Shown piece by piece: positions 34,430 to 42,090 of a DNA stretch of 63,261 nt (position 1 is the stretch's first letter; every line of letters begins with the position of its first letter). Source of the DNA: Anaerolineae bacterium. GTDB lineage: Bacteria; Chloroflexota; Anaerolineae; DUEN01. The translations under genes and the position numbers were made by a program. The notes under the pieces were generated by a model. That model did no database searches and was not told the DNA's origin. It saw only the letters and a list, made by a program, of their open reading frames with translations. Location: positions 120,934 to 184,194 of the forward strand of contig JANXBS010000006.1 of the NCBI GenBank assembly GCA_025060615.1. The letters are read 5' to 3'.

Positions 34430-35755
34430 TCAAGCAGAGGGGCGGCGGCGCGGGCGCGTCCTTCTAGAAGGGCGGGCGAAGGCCAGGCGTTGGAACATGT
34501 CCTGTAGATCCTTTGGTGCTGGGGAAGACGCTGGCTCCTTTGGCTCATTCTCCGGCGTCAGTGGAAAAGTGGGCCGAGGGCGGGGCCGTTCGGATACACG
34601 CACCCCGATCTGACCACCGGCATATCCGGCCAGAGATCGTCGAGCACGAGGGGAGCGCAACTTGCGCAGCGCGCGCGACTCGATCTGGCGCACGCGCTCA
34701 CGGGTAACCCCCAGTTCCTCGGCTACTTCCTGCAGTGTGCGCATATCTCCACCATCCAGCCCGTAGCGAAGGTACAATACCTCAGCCTCCCGTTTGTTGA
34801 GCGCTTGCAGGGCAATCCGCACGTCCTCACGCAGCTGGCTGAGCGAAGCTACGTCAAAGGGCGTAGGGGCATCCATGTCCACGATGAGCTCGCCCAGGGT
34901 CGTCTCCTCGTCCTCACCTACAGGCTGATCCAGAGAGATGGTGCGCACGGACAGCCGTTGCAGCTCGGCCAGCTCCTGAGGTGAAAGCCCGAGCTCTTCC
35001 GCTAACTCCTCATCGGTGGGCTCGCGTCCCAAGGTCCGGTACATTTCCTCCTTGACGCGCCGCATACGGCGGATCGCGTCGCGTTTATGAACGGGAAGGC
35101 GAATAGCGTGCCCGCGGTTGCTGAGCGCCCGGAGGATGCTCTGACGAATCCACCATGAGGCGTAAGTGCTGAAGCGATTACCCAGCGAGGGGTCGAAACG
35201 CTCCGTCGCCTTGATCAGCCCAATGTTGCCCTCCTGGATCAGGTCCAGAAACGGCAAGCCCATGTTGATGTACCGCTTAGCGAGGCTGACAACGAGGCGG
35301 GTGTTGGCCTTGATCAGATGCTCTCTGGCCACCTCACCATCCTTGACGGCCTGTTCCAGCTCAGCACGCGTCGCCTCATCTAGGTTATTTTCCGTGCGCA
35401 AGCGCTGAGCCGCTTCCTGGCCACGCACGACGCGCCAGGCTAGCTCCCGTTCCTCATCAGCCGTCAGAAGAGGAGTCCGGCTAATCTGCTGCATGTAGTA
35501 ACGGGCCAGATCTTGCAGAGGAGCTGTCGGCTCGAGGGGTTCCTCCTCGATGGTTTCAAATCCCTCGCTGTCCTCGCGCAGAGTAATTCCGGCTTCGCGC
35601 AGCGCGCTCAGGGTGCTCTCCCAGTCTTCCGGCTCATCACCAGCCTCGGGGATCGCATTCAACACTTCGTCAATGGTGACAAACCCTCGCTCGCGCCCAG
35701 CCTCAAGAAGCCATGCCGGAAGCTCTTCGACGGTGGCATCATCCTCGCTGATCAT
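34430..35755 (-). CDS. RpoD-like sigma70 factor (paralogue 1)
   Basis: A 441-residue sigma factor with regions 1.2 (ARYYMQQISRTPLLTADEE), 2 (LVVSLAKRYINMGLPFLDLI, FSTYASWWIRQSILRAL), 3 and 4 (EVAEELGVTRERVRQIESRA). The acidic ~90-residue N-terminus is region-1.1-like. A Pro/Arg-rich ~60-residue C-terminal tail (after LRSPRARRSL) is unusual, because group 1 factors end soon after region 4.2. ATG 35755 is my start; the frame opens at TTG 35788. It lies 47 bases behind a second sigma gene on the same strand and is probably co-transcribed with it. Confidence 0.9.
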   Translation of the reverse strand: MISEDDATVEELPAWLLEAGRERGFVTIDEVLNAIPEAGDEPEDWESTLSALREAGITLREDSEGFETIEEEPLEPTAPLQDLARYYMQQISRTPLLTADEERELAWRVVRGQEAAQRLRTENNLDEATRAELEQAVKDGEVAREHLIKANTRLVVSLAKRYINMGLPFLDLIQEGNIGLIKATERFDPSLGNRFSTYASWWIRQSILRALSNRGHAIRLPVHKRDAIRRMRRVKEEMYRTLGREPTDEELAEELGLSPQELAELQRLSVRTISLDQPVGEDEETTLGELIVDMDAPTPFDVASLSQLREDVRIALQALNKREAEVLYLRYGLDGGDMRTLQEVAEELGVTRERVRQIESRALRKLRSPRARRSLAGYAGGQIGVRVSERPRPRPTFPLTPENEPKEPASSPAPKDLQDMFQRLAFARPSRRTRPRRRPSA

Positions 35756-35802
35756 AGCGTCGCCAACTTCCTCTATGACTTCGTTCAATGGTCAATGGTC
35801 GG

Positions 35803-36948
35803 TTAATCCACGAAATCGCGCAGCAGGCGGCTGCGACTTGGATGGCGCAAATGGCTCAACGCCTCTGCTTCGATCTGCCGGATCCGCTCACGGGTCAATC
35901 CAAACTTATCGCCGATCTCCTTTAGGGTATAACTGTGGCCATCGTACAGGCCATACCGCATGCGCAGAATACGGGCTTCTCGCGGGCTCAATGTGTCTAG
36001 CAGCTCGTCAATCCGCTCCCGCAGCAGGCCATGCTCCACCGCCTCAGGTGGCGCTGGCGAATCCTCATCCTCGATGAACTGGCCCAGGGTGCTGTCCTCC
36101 TCCTCACCTACAGGCTGCTCCAACGAGAGAGGCTGTGTAGCTACCTGCAGATACCCGCGCACGCGATCGGCCGGCAAATCGGTAGCATCGGCTACCTCTT
36201 CCGGGCTGGGAGCGCGCCCCAGCTCCTGCTCTAACATCTGCGAGGCACGCCGCAGGCGGAGCAGCTTCTCTCCGACGTGTACCGGGAGCCGAATCGTGCG
36301 CGACTGGTCGGCGACCGCGCGGCTGACCGCCTGACGGATCCACCAAGTAGCGTATGTGCTGAACTTGTATCCCCGCTCGGGGTCAAAGCGGTCCACGGCG
36401 CGCATGAGGCCGATGTTCCCTTCTTGGATCAAGTCCAGAAAGGGGACACCCTGCCCAATGTAGCGCTTGGCGATACTGATCACCAAGCGGGTGTTGGCCT
36501 CGACCATGCGCCGGCGCGCCTGCTTACCGCGCCGGATGATGCGCTTTAGCCGAGCGCGCTCCGCCGGGTCCAGATCCGGCTCCTGGCGCAGGCGACGGCG
36601 AGCTTGGCGGGCGGCTACCACCTGACGGGCCAATTCAGTCTCCTCTTCCGCGGTTAGCAGACGCGCGCGCCCCATCTCCCGGAAATACAGATCCGTAGCG
36701 TCACTGGTCGGGAGATCTGCCAGCTCAGCTTCCTCCTCTAAACCCTCGCCCTCCAGCGCGCGGGCCATGACGCGGTCAATCTCACTTTCCTCGACCAGCG
36801 GAATGCCTTGCTCCTGAAGGCGTGCGAAAAGTTCCTCCAGGATATCCATACTCTGCTCGGCATCCGGCAAGACCTGCAGGATCTCATCATAAGTGATATA
36901 CCCTTGAGCAGATGCCTGGTTCACAAGCTCTGTCAAAATATCCGACAT
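35803..36948 (-). CDS. rpoD: RpoD-like sigma70 factor (paralogue 2)
   Basis: A 381-residue sigma factor with region 1.1 ([20 protein letters not shown]), 1.2 ([22 protein letters not shown]), 2 ([36 protein letters not shown]), 3 and 4 ([20 protein letters not shown]). It ends right after region 4, as the housekeeping factor does. ATG 36948 with GAGGAG 6 bases upstream is preferred over 36975. It is the promoter-proximal gene of the pair, behind a near-consensus promoter at 37186-37215. I assign the housekeeping role to this one, but that is inference. Confidence 0.88.
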   Translation of the reverse strand: MSDILTELVNQASAQGYITYDEILQVLPDAEQSMDILEELFARLQEQGIPLVEESEIDRVMARALEGEGLEEEAELADLPTSDATDLYFREMGRARLLTAEEETELARQVVAARQARRRLRQEPDLDPAERARLKRIIRRGKQARRRMVEANTRLVISIAKRYIGQGVPFLDLIQEGNIGLMRAVDRFDPERGYKFSTYATWWIRQAVSRAVADQSRTIRLPVHVGEKLLRLRRASQMLEQELGRAPSPEEVADATDLPADRVRGYLQVATQPLSLEQPVGEEEDSTLGQFIEDEDSPAPPEAVEHGLLRERIDELLDTLSPREARILRMRYGLYDGHSYTLKEIGDKFGLTRERIRQIEAEALSHLRHPSRSRLLRDFVD

Positions 36949-37185
36949 CTGCATCTCCTCATCCATCTTCCGCATATCTCATCTACGCGTCCCTCCCGTC
37001 CATCTCAGAGATCCCAACGAGAGCATCATGGACTCCTGAATGGATTTGGATCGTCTAAGAAGTCTAACCGATAGGCCATCCTTTGTCAAACGAGACGAAC
37101 GTATTTCTCTAAATAATGAAGATGTGCGAATCGGGCCGAAAGTTACGCCCAAATTGGGGATGGCGAAGGTATCCAACTTTCATTA

Positions 37186-37215
37186 ATTATAACCTCTAAC
37201 CACCATAGCTGTCAC
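37186..37215 (-). promoter_or_regulatory. Sigma70 promoter of the tandem sigma-factor genes
   Basis: On the minus strand GTGACA (37210-37215), an 18-base spacer and TATAAT (37186-37191) lie ~240 bases before the first sigma ATG. This leaves a long 5' untranslated leader. It is divergent to the tRNA promoter only 8 bases away. No further gene is visible in 36949-37263. Confidence 0.7.
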
Positions 37216-37222
37216 GGGGTTT

Positions 37223-37251
37223 TTGCCTTTTCATCCCCCTTCTGATATAAT
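37223..37251 (+). promoter_or_regulatory. Promoter of tRNA-Pro
   Basis: TTGCCT (37223-37228), a 17-base spacer and a perfect TATAAT (37246-37251) lie 12 bases before the mature tRNA 5' end, an ordinary tRNA promoter. Confidence 0.8.
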
Positions 37252-37263
37252 GGGCCTATACGT

Positions 37264-37340
37264 CGGGGCGTAGCGCAGCCAGGGAGCGCACTTGAATGGG
37301 GTTCAAGTGGTCGGCGGTTCAAATCCGCCCGCCCCGACCA
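37264..37340 (+). tRNA. tRNA-Pro (anticodon GGG)
   Basis: A 77-base cloverleaf. The acceptor stem is CGGGGCG/CGCCCCG with the C1-G72 pair typical of tRNA-Pro, and 3' ACCA is encoded. The D arm is AGCGCAG...GGAGCGC. The anticodon stem CTTGA/TCAAG encloses loop ATGGGGT, so the anticodon is GGG. The T arm is GGCGG-TTCAAAT-CCGCC. Confidence 0.97.
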
Positions 37341-37426
37341 GAAGGACGGTTGCCCTATCCCGGGTTTGGCGCGGGGAGCGGGCATCCTGTCGAGGTGGCC
37401 AAGATGCTGCCTGCAGCCACTCCGGG

Positions 37427-37460
37427 GCCGATGGCTTGCAACGCCGTCGGCTTTTGTTGT
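37427..37460 (+). terminator. Rho-independent terminator after tRNA-Pro
   Basis: GCCGATGGC (37427-37435) pairs with GCCGTCGGC (37443-37451) over 9 bp with one wobble, followed by TTTTGTTGT. It separates the tRNA from the histidine kinase gene. Confidence 0.8.
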
Positions 37461-37521
37461 ATATTGCGTTAGGGTCAGATTCTTCAAATCTTGAGGACAT
37501 CGGAAGTCTGAGAAGTGCCTA

Positions 37522-39021
37522 ATGGAATTGGGCACGATGCATCCTATTGTCCGTAGTTGCCAGGGGCTTAGCGAGGCAGATATCCAATTCCTTCAACAGG
37601 TGGAAGATGGTCTGGCCATTACCGCTGACGTGAGCCGGGCTGATGTGTTGTTGTACGGACGACAAAGCGAGCGCTCCGCCGTGATCATCGGCCAAGCCCG
37701 GCCGCGGTCTATCTCTCCCTTACATCCTGGTGATCTGCTGGGACGGACCGTCCGGCAGACGGATGAGCCGCTGGTCTTACGTGCTTTAAACGAAGGTCAA
37801 CCAGGTCATCAACAACGGATAGTCGAGGTCGGTGCCCCGGTCATCCAGGAAGTTCACCCGATCCGTAACGCCAATGGGCAAGTGATCGCTGCATTGGCAA
37901 TCGAGACCAACCTGATCGAGCGCGAGCGCCATCGCCGGCGTTCCCGGGTGTTCCAGCGGGCTCTTTTCTGGCTGCAGCAGATGGCCGTGCGGGGGGATCT
38001 GCGCAACGCAAAGCATCTGGGTCCGTTCGGCGAGTGGGATGGCATCGTGTATGCCGATGCGCAGCGCCGAATCGTCTATCTCAGCGGCATCGCCACGCAC
38101 CTGTATCGGCACCTGGGTTATCTAGAGGACCTGCGCGGCAAGCGGCTGGGCGACCTGCAGACCAAGGATGATGAGCTGGCCGCGGCCGCCTTGCGGACTG
38201 GTCTGTGCCAGCAGTGGGAGGGGGAAGAGCAGGCTCGCTACTGGATCCGCCAGGTGATCCCATTGTTGCGATATGATCCTCCCTGGCCGCTGCCCTCTGC
38301 TTTGTGTGATCGCCTGGCATGGCGATCGAACTATCGGCGCCAGGCCGGCGTGTTGATCCTTGTGCACGACGACACCGAGGCACGTCATAAACAGCAGGAG
38401 CTTAATGTACAGCGGGCAATGGTGCAGGAGGTACACCATCGCGTCAAGAACAACCTGCAAAACATTGCCGCAATGCTACGTCTGCAAGCTCGCCGTTGCC
38501 AAACAGCAGAGGCGCGCGAACAACTCGAGGAGGCGGTGAACCGCATCCTGAGCGTGGCCGTCATTCACGATTACCTCTCTCACGACAAAGGTCGGCAGAT
38601 CAACATCCGAGAGGTGTTTCAGCGCATCATTGCCCAGACTGAGCAGGTGGCCTTGGTCCCCGATCACAAGATTCGCTTCGAACTGAGAGGACCCAGTGTG
38701 TATCTACACAAAGACCAGGTCACCGCTTGTGTGTTGGTCTTCAATGAGCTTTTGCTGAATGCTGTCAAACATGGCTTCGATCGTAAAGCGGAAGGGTTTG
38801 TGCGAGTGGACCTTAGCAACATTGCGGATCGGGTGGTGATCCGCATCACGGATAACGGCGATGGGCTGCCAAACGGATTCTCGCTGGAGAAGGCCCAAAA
38901 CTTAGGTCTGCAGATCGTCCAAACGCTCGTCCGAGATGACCTGAAGGGGACCTTTGCGCTGTATCAGGATGGTGGCGTCGTAGCAGAGGTCTCCTTCCCA
39001 AAACTACCGGTGGGAGGATGA
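37522..39021 (+). CDS. pdtaS: PdtaS-like sensor histidine kinase
   Basis: A 499-residue soluble sensor kinase. Residues ~1-145 form a GAF-like N-terminal domain ([37 protein letters not shown]). A PAS-like region follows (~175-290). The HisKA_2 box is [20 protein letters not shown], with His as phospho-acceptor. The HATPase domain has [14 protein letters not shown] and [12 protein letters not shown]. No membrane segment is seen. It lies 6 bases before an ANTAR response regulator, matching the PdtaS-PdtaR pairs of Actinobacteria. ATG 37537 is a possible later start. Confidence 0.88.
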   Translation: MELGTMHPIVRSCQGLSEADIQFLQQVEDGLAITADVSRADVLLYGRQSERSAVIIGQARPRSISPLHPGDLLGRTVRQTDEPLVLRALNEGQPGHQQRIVEVGAPVIQEVHPIRNANGQVIAALAIETNLIERERHRRRSRVFQRALFWLQQMAVRGDLRNAKHLGPFGEWDGIVYADAQRRIVYLSGIATHLYRHLGYLEDLRGKRLGDLQTKDDELAAAALRTGLCQQWEGEEQARYWIRQVIPLLRYDPPWPLPSALCDRLAWRSNYRRQAGVLILVHDDTEARHKQQELNVQRAMVQEVHHRVKNNLQNIAAMLRLQARRCQTAEAREQLEEAVNRILSVAVIHDYLSHDKGRQINIREVFQRIIAQTEQVALVPDHKIRFELRGPSVYLHKDQVTACVLVFNELLLNAVKHGFDRKAEGFVRVDLSNIADRVVIRITDNGDGLPNGFSLEKAQNLGLQIVQTLVRDDLKGTFALYQDGGVVAEVSFPKLPVGG

Positions 39022-39027
39022 GAAGCC

Positions 39028-39612
39028 GTGGAAAAAGTCCGGGTTGTGATCGCTGATGACGAATCTTTGATCCGAATGGATTTGCGGGAGATGTTGAATA
39101 ACCTCGGCTACTTGGTTATCGGTGAGGTTGGCGACGGGCGTAGTGCCGTCAACCTGGCTAGGGAGCTAAAGCCTGACATCGTCATTATGGACATCAAGAT
39201 GCCGGACATGGACGGGATCCAAGCGGCTAAGATCTTGACGGAGGAACGCATCGCTCCGGTGTTGCTGCTGAGCGCATACAGCCAGCAGGACTTGATCGAA
39301 CGGGCGCGTGAGGCCGGCGTCATCGGCTATCTGGTGAAGCCCGTACGTGAGAGCGATCTGGCCCCCGCCATCGAGGTGGCGCTGGCGCGCTTCCGTGAGT
39401 TTATGGAGATGCAAAAGCAAGTCGCTAACCTACAAGATGCCCTGGAAACGCGCAAGTTGGTAGACCGCGCCAAGGGAATCCTGATGGATCGCCAGGGGTT
39501 GACCGAGGCCGAGGCCTTCCGCAAGATCCAGAAGATGTCCATGAACAACCGCAAGCCCATGAAAGAGGTAGCCTGGGCGATCATCCTGGCGCATCAGGTG
39601 GGCGAGGGGTAA
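39028..39612 (+). CDS. pdtaR: ANTAR-domain response regulator (PdtaR-like)
   Basis: A 194-residue regulator. The receiver domain (residues 1-~120) has VIADDESLIRMDLREML, the phosphorylation site in VIMDIKMPDMDG, and K in YLVKPVRESD. A short coiled coil (MQKQVANLQDALETRKL) leads to a C-terminal ANTAR RNA-binding domain (RAKGILMDRQGLTEAEAFRK). ANTAR proteins bind two-hexaloop RNA and act by antitermination. The GTG start has GGAGG 10 bases upstream. It is co-transcribed with the kinase at 37522. Confidence 0.94.
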   Translation: MEKVRVVIADDESLIRMDLREMLNNLGYLVIGEVGDGRSAVNLARELKPDIVIMDIKMPDMDGIQAAKILTEERIAPVLLLSAYSQQDLIERAREAGVIGYLVKPVRESDLAPAIEVALARFREFMEMQKQVANLQDALETRKLVDRAKGILMDRQGLTEAEAFRKIQKMSMNNRKPMKEVAWAIILAHQVGEG

Positions 39613-39641
39613 CCCGCCGGCCGGGCATGGCCCATCGGCTT

Positions 39642-39667
39642 ATCGCCCCGTCTTATGGCGGGGCGAT
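39642..39667 (+). terminator. Strong hairpin after the ANTAR regulator gene
   Basis: ATCGCCCCG and CGGGGCGAT form a perfect 9-bp stem with an 8-base loop, 30 bases past the stop. The 3' side (TGCGCG) lacks a T-run, so it may act as an mRNA end or a weak terminator. Confidence 0.45.
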
Positions 39668-39734
39668 TGCGCGTCTATAGAACCGGAACAAGAGCCGGTA
39701 CGTTCTCCTCAGGGAAAGAGGTCACCTGGATGAC

Positions 39735-40484
39735 ATGGAGGTCACTTTGAAGCTTTCCATCCTCATGCCCGTGTACAATGAGCGAGCCACCATTCGCGAG
39801 ATCTTGGCCCGGGTGCGGGCGGTGCCGCTTGAGGTAGACGGCGATATTGCAATCGTGTTACATCGGCCAGGCCCGATCGTCTTGGAAAAGGAGATCGTGG
39901 TCGTGGACGACGGCTCGTCGGATGGCACGCGTGAAATCCTACAAGAGGAGGAAGCCGCCGGCGACATCCGCGTGTTTTATCACCCATGCAACCAGGGCAA
40001 AGGAGCCGCAGTGCGCACGGCGATCCAGCATGCCACGGGCGACATCATGCTCATCCAGGACGCCGATCTGGAATACGACCCGCGCGATTATCCAGCGCTT
40101 CTCAAGCCGATCCTAGAGGGGCGAGCAGCGGTAGTGTATGGCTCACGCTTCCTCGGCGGCCCGCGTAAGGCCATGCTCTTCTGGCATATGGTCGCCAACA
40201 AGTCGCTTACACTGATCACGAATCTTTTGTACGACAGCATCCTCTCTGACATGGAGACATGTTACAAGGCGTTTCGGGCCGATGTGATCCGCAATATCCC
40301 ACTGCGAGCGCGTCGCTTCGACTTCGAGCCCGAGGTGACAGCCAAGGTGCTCAAGCGCGGCTATCGAATCTACGAGGTGCCCATCTCATACACAGGCCGG
40401 GAGTACGTGGAAGGCAAGAAGATCGGCCTGAAAGACGGCTTTGTCGCCCTGTGGACGTTGATCAAGTACCGATTTGTGGACTAG
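39735..40484 (+). CDS. GT2 (dolichyl-phosphate-mannose-synthase-like) glycosyltransferase
   Basis: A 249-residue GT-A enzyme with [41 protein letters not shown] (DXD) and a conserved tail ([21 protein letters not shown]) typical of bacterial polyprenyl-phosphate hexose synthases. An extra ~15-residue segment ([16 protein letters not shown]) sits between the first strand and VVVDDGS. It overlaps or abuts the GT39 gene that follows, so it plausibly makes its lipid-linked donor. Confidence 0.88.
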   Translation: MEVTLKLSILMPVYNERATIREILARVRAVPLEVDGDIAIVLHRPGPIVLEKEIVVVDDGSSDGTREILQEEEAAGDIRVFYHPCNQGKGAAVRTAIQHATGDIMLIQDADLEYDPRDYPALLKPILEGRAAVVYGSRFLGGPRKAMLFWHMVANKSLTLITNLLYDSILSDMETCYKAFRADVIRNIPLRARRFDFEPEVTAKVLKRGYRIYEVPISYTGREYVEGKKIGLKDGFVALWTLIKYRFVD

Positions 40485-40485
40485 G

Positions 40486-42090
40486 GTGCGTCGGCTAATA
40501 AGCTGGAACAGCCTGGGCGTGGCCAGTATCGTTTTGATCGGACTGGCATTGCGCCTGCCGCCTTTGTGGGCTCATCGGTTCCATCAGGACGAGGCGCTGT
40601 ACGCCTCATGGGCGTTGCTAATCAGCACGCGCCGCGACCTTATGCTGCATACGGTGCCGGTGGACAAGCCGCCCCTCTTTTTCTACATTCTGGCCCGTTT
40701 CTTCACCTGGTTTGGCTCCAGCGAAGTGGTGGCTCGCCTGCCGGGGCTAATCGCCGGCGTGCTCAGCATCTGGCTGGTATACCTGTTGGCCCAGCGACTA
40801 TACGACAAGCGCACCGCATGGCTGGCGACCGCTCTGTTTACGGCTTCGCCGATGGCGATTCTGTTCAGTCCGACCGCGTTCACCGACCCGCTGATGCTCT
40901 TCTTCGGGTTGGCAGGCTGTCTGGCGGGGGCATATGGAGCCTGGGGATTGGCTGGGTTGGGGGTCGGACTGGCGGCCGTCACCAAGCAGCAGGGAATTCT
41001 CTTCCTGCCGCTGGCCCTGGGCCTAGGATGGATAAGCAGACGAGGGAACGAATCAGCGGGCCGGCGAGGAAGTGAGATGGCGGGGAAACACGGCTTGATC
41101 GCTCATCCTGGCCTCTGGCCCCTTGCTCTGCCCGGGTACCATTGGGTTATCCCTCTGTCTCTCTTCGTCCTGGGCACGGCTTATCCGATCTGGAAAGCGA
41201 TCCAGTGGGATGGATGGCGACATCTGCCGCCGGATCGGCCCGGCTTTCTGGTACAGAGCGTGATCTCCTACGGCGGGCTCGCTCTGGTCCCCGTGGCCAA
41301 GTGGCCCGCTCGTGTGATGGAATGGTTGCCATGGCTGGGCTACCTCACTGGCTCACCTCTGCTGAACGCGCTGTTGGCGGTCGGGCTGCCCTGGCTAGGT
41401 TGGCGCGCTTGGCGGTGGCGAGGAGAGTCCGCCGCGCGCGTCGATGGAGTGCTCCTGAGCTATGGGCTGGCCTATATGGCGTTGCATGTGGTCCTCAGCT
41501 TCCAGGTTTGGGACCGCTATCTGCTGCCGCTAGCACCCATCGTTGCGCTGTTAGGAGCTAGAGTATTATGGGCCTTGACGGCAAAAGTGAAGACGGCTAA
41601 GCTGACAAGGGGCGAGGGAGATAGAAAACGCGCAAGGCTGGTCACGGCGATCCTGGTGGCTCTGTTGGCTGTCTTGCTGGCCGTCCCAGCGGTGAAGGCA
41701 GCGCGCAGCGGGTTTCCGGTCGGTTCCGATCACGGCGCGTATGATGGAATTGATCAAGTGGCGGCGTTTCTCAAGGCGGAGCTGCCCACGGGCGCGGTGT
41801 TGTACCATCGCTGGCTGGGCTGGCATTGGCGTTATTACCTCTTTGATGTGCTTTTCAACTTCCGCTATTACGATTCCACAGAGGCGCTGGTGGCCGACGC
41901 GGATGGCCCACCTGAGATCATCCGATACATCGTCTTCCCTGGCTGGCATCTGGCTGAACGTGACGAGGTCCAGGCTGCGCTGGCCGAACGGGGAATCGCC
42001 CTGATCCATCGCTTCGAGACGCGCCGGGCCGATGGCAGCGTCTCGTTCATCGTGTATCGCATCGAGCGGATAAGGCCTCATGCTCCGTGA
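40486..42090 (+). CDS. GT39-family membrane glycosyltransferase
   Basis: A 534-residue GT-C protein with acidic motif RFHQDEALYASWALLIST after helix 1, PPLFFYILARFFTWFG, and ~11 helices. The end is a soluble domain (YHRWLGWHWRYYLFDVLF). GTG 40486, just after the GT2 stop, is my start; the frame opens at 40474. Two basic hydrophilic stretches (RRGNESAGRRGSEMAG and KTAKLTRGEGDRKRAR) interrupt loops and coincide with the purine-rich inserts at 41030 and 41603. It overlaps the next gene by 11 bases. Confidence 0.86.
   Translation: MRRLISWNSLGVASIVLIGLALRLPPLWAHRFHQDEALYASWALLISTRRDLMLHTVPVDKPPLFFYILARFFTWFGSSEVVARLPGLIAGVLSIWLVYLLAQRLYDKRTAWLATALFTASPMAILFSPTAFTDPLMLFFGLAGCLAGAYGAWGLAGLGVGLAAVTKQQGILFLPLALGLGWISRRGNESAGRRGSEMAGKHGLIAHPGLWPLALPGYHWVIPLSLFVLGTAYPIWKAIQWDGWRHLPPDRPGFLVQSVISYGGLALVPVAKWPARVMEWLPWLGYLTGSPLLNALLAVGLPWLGWRAWRWRGESAARVDGVLLSYGLAYMALHVVLSFQVWDRYLLPLAPIVALLGARVLWALTAKVKTAKLTRGEGDRKRARLVTAILVALLAVLLAVPAVKAARSGFPVGSDHGAYDGIDQVAAFLKAELPTGAVLYHRWLGWHWRYYLFDVLFNFRYYDSTEALVADADGPPEIIRYIVFPGWHLAERDEVQAALAERGIALIHRFETRRADGSVSFIVYRIERIRPHAP
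41030..41054. repeat. Short purine-rich insertion inside the GT39 gene
   Basis: The reverse complement reads GATTCGTTCCCTCGTCTGCT followed by TATC. It shares CCCTCGTCTGC with the insertion in ksgA at 27431-27465. It encodes the start of a basic hydrophilic loop. Confidence 0.45.
41603..41630. repeat. Second purine-rich insertion inside the same GT39 gene
   Basis: The reverse complement TTTCTATCTCCCTCGCCCCT followed by TGTC matches the tract at 31942-31980. It encodes RGEGDRKR in frame. Confidence 0.5.
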
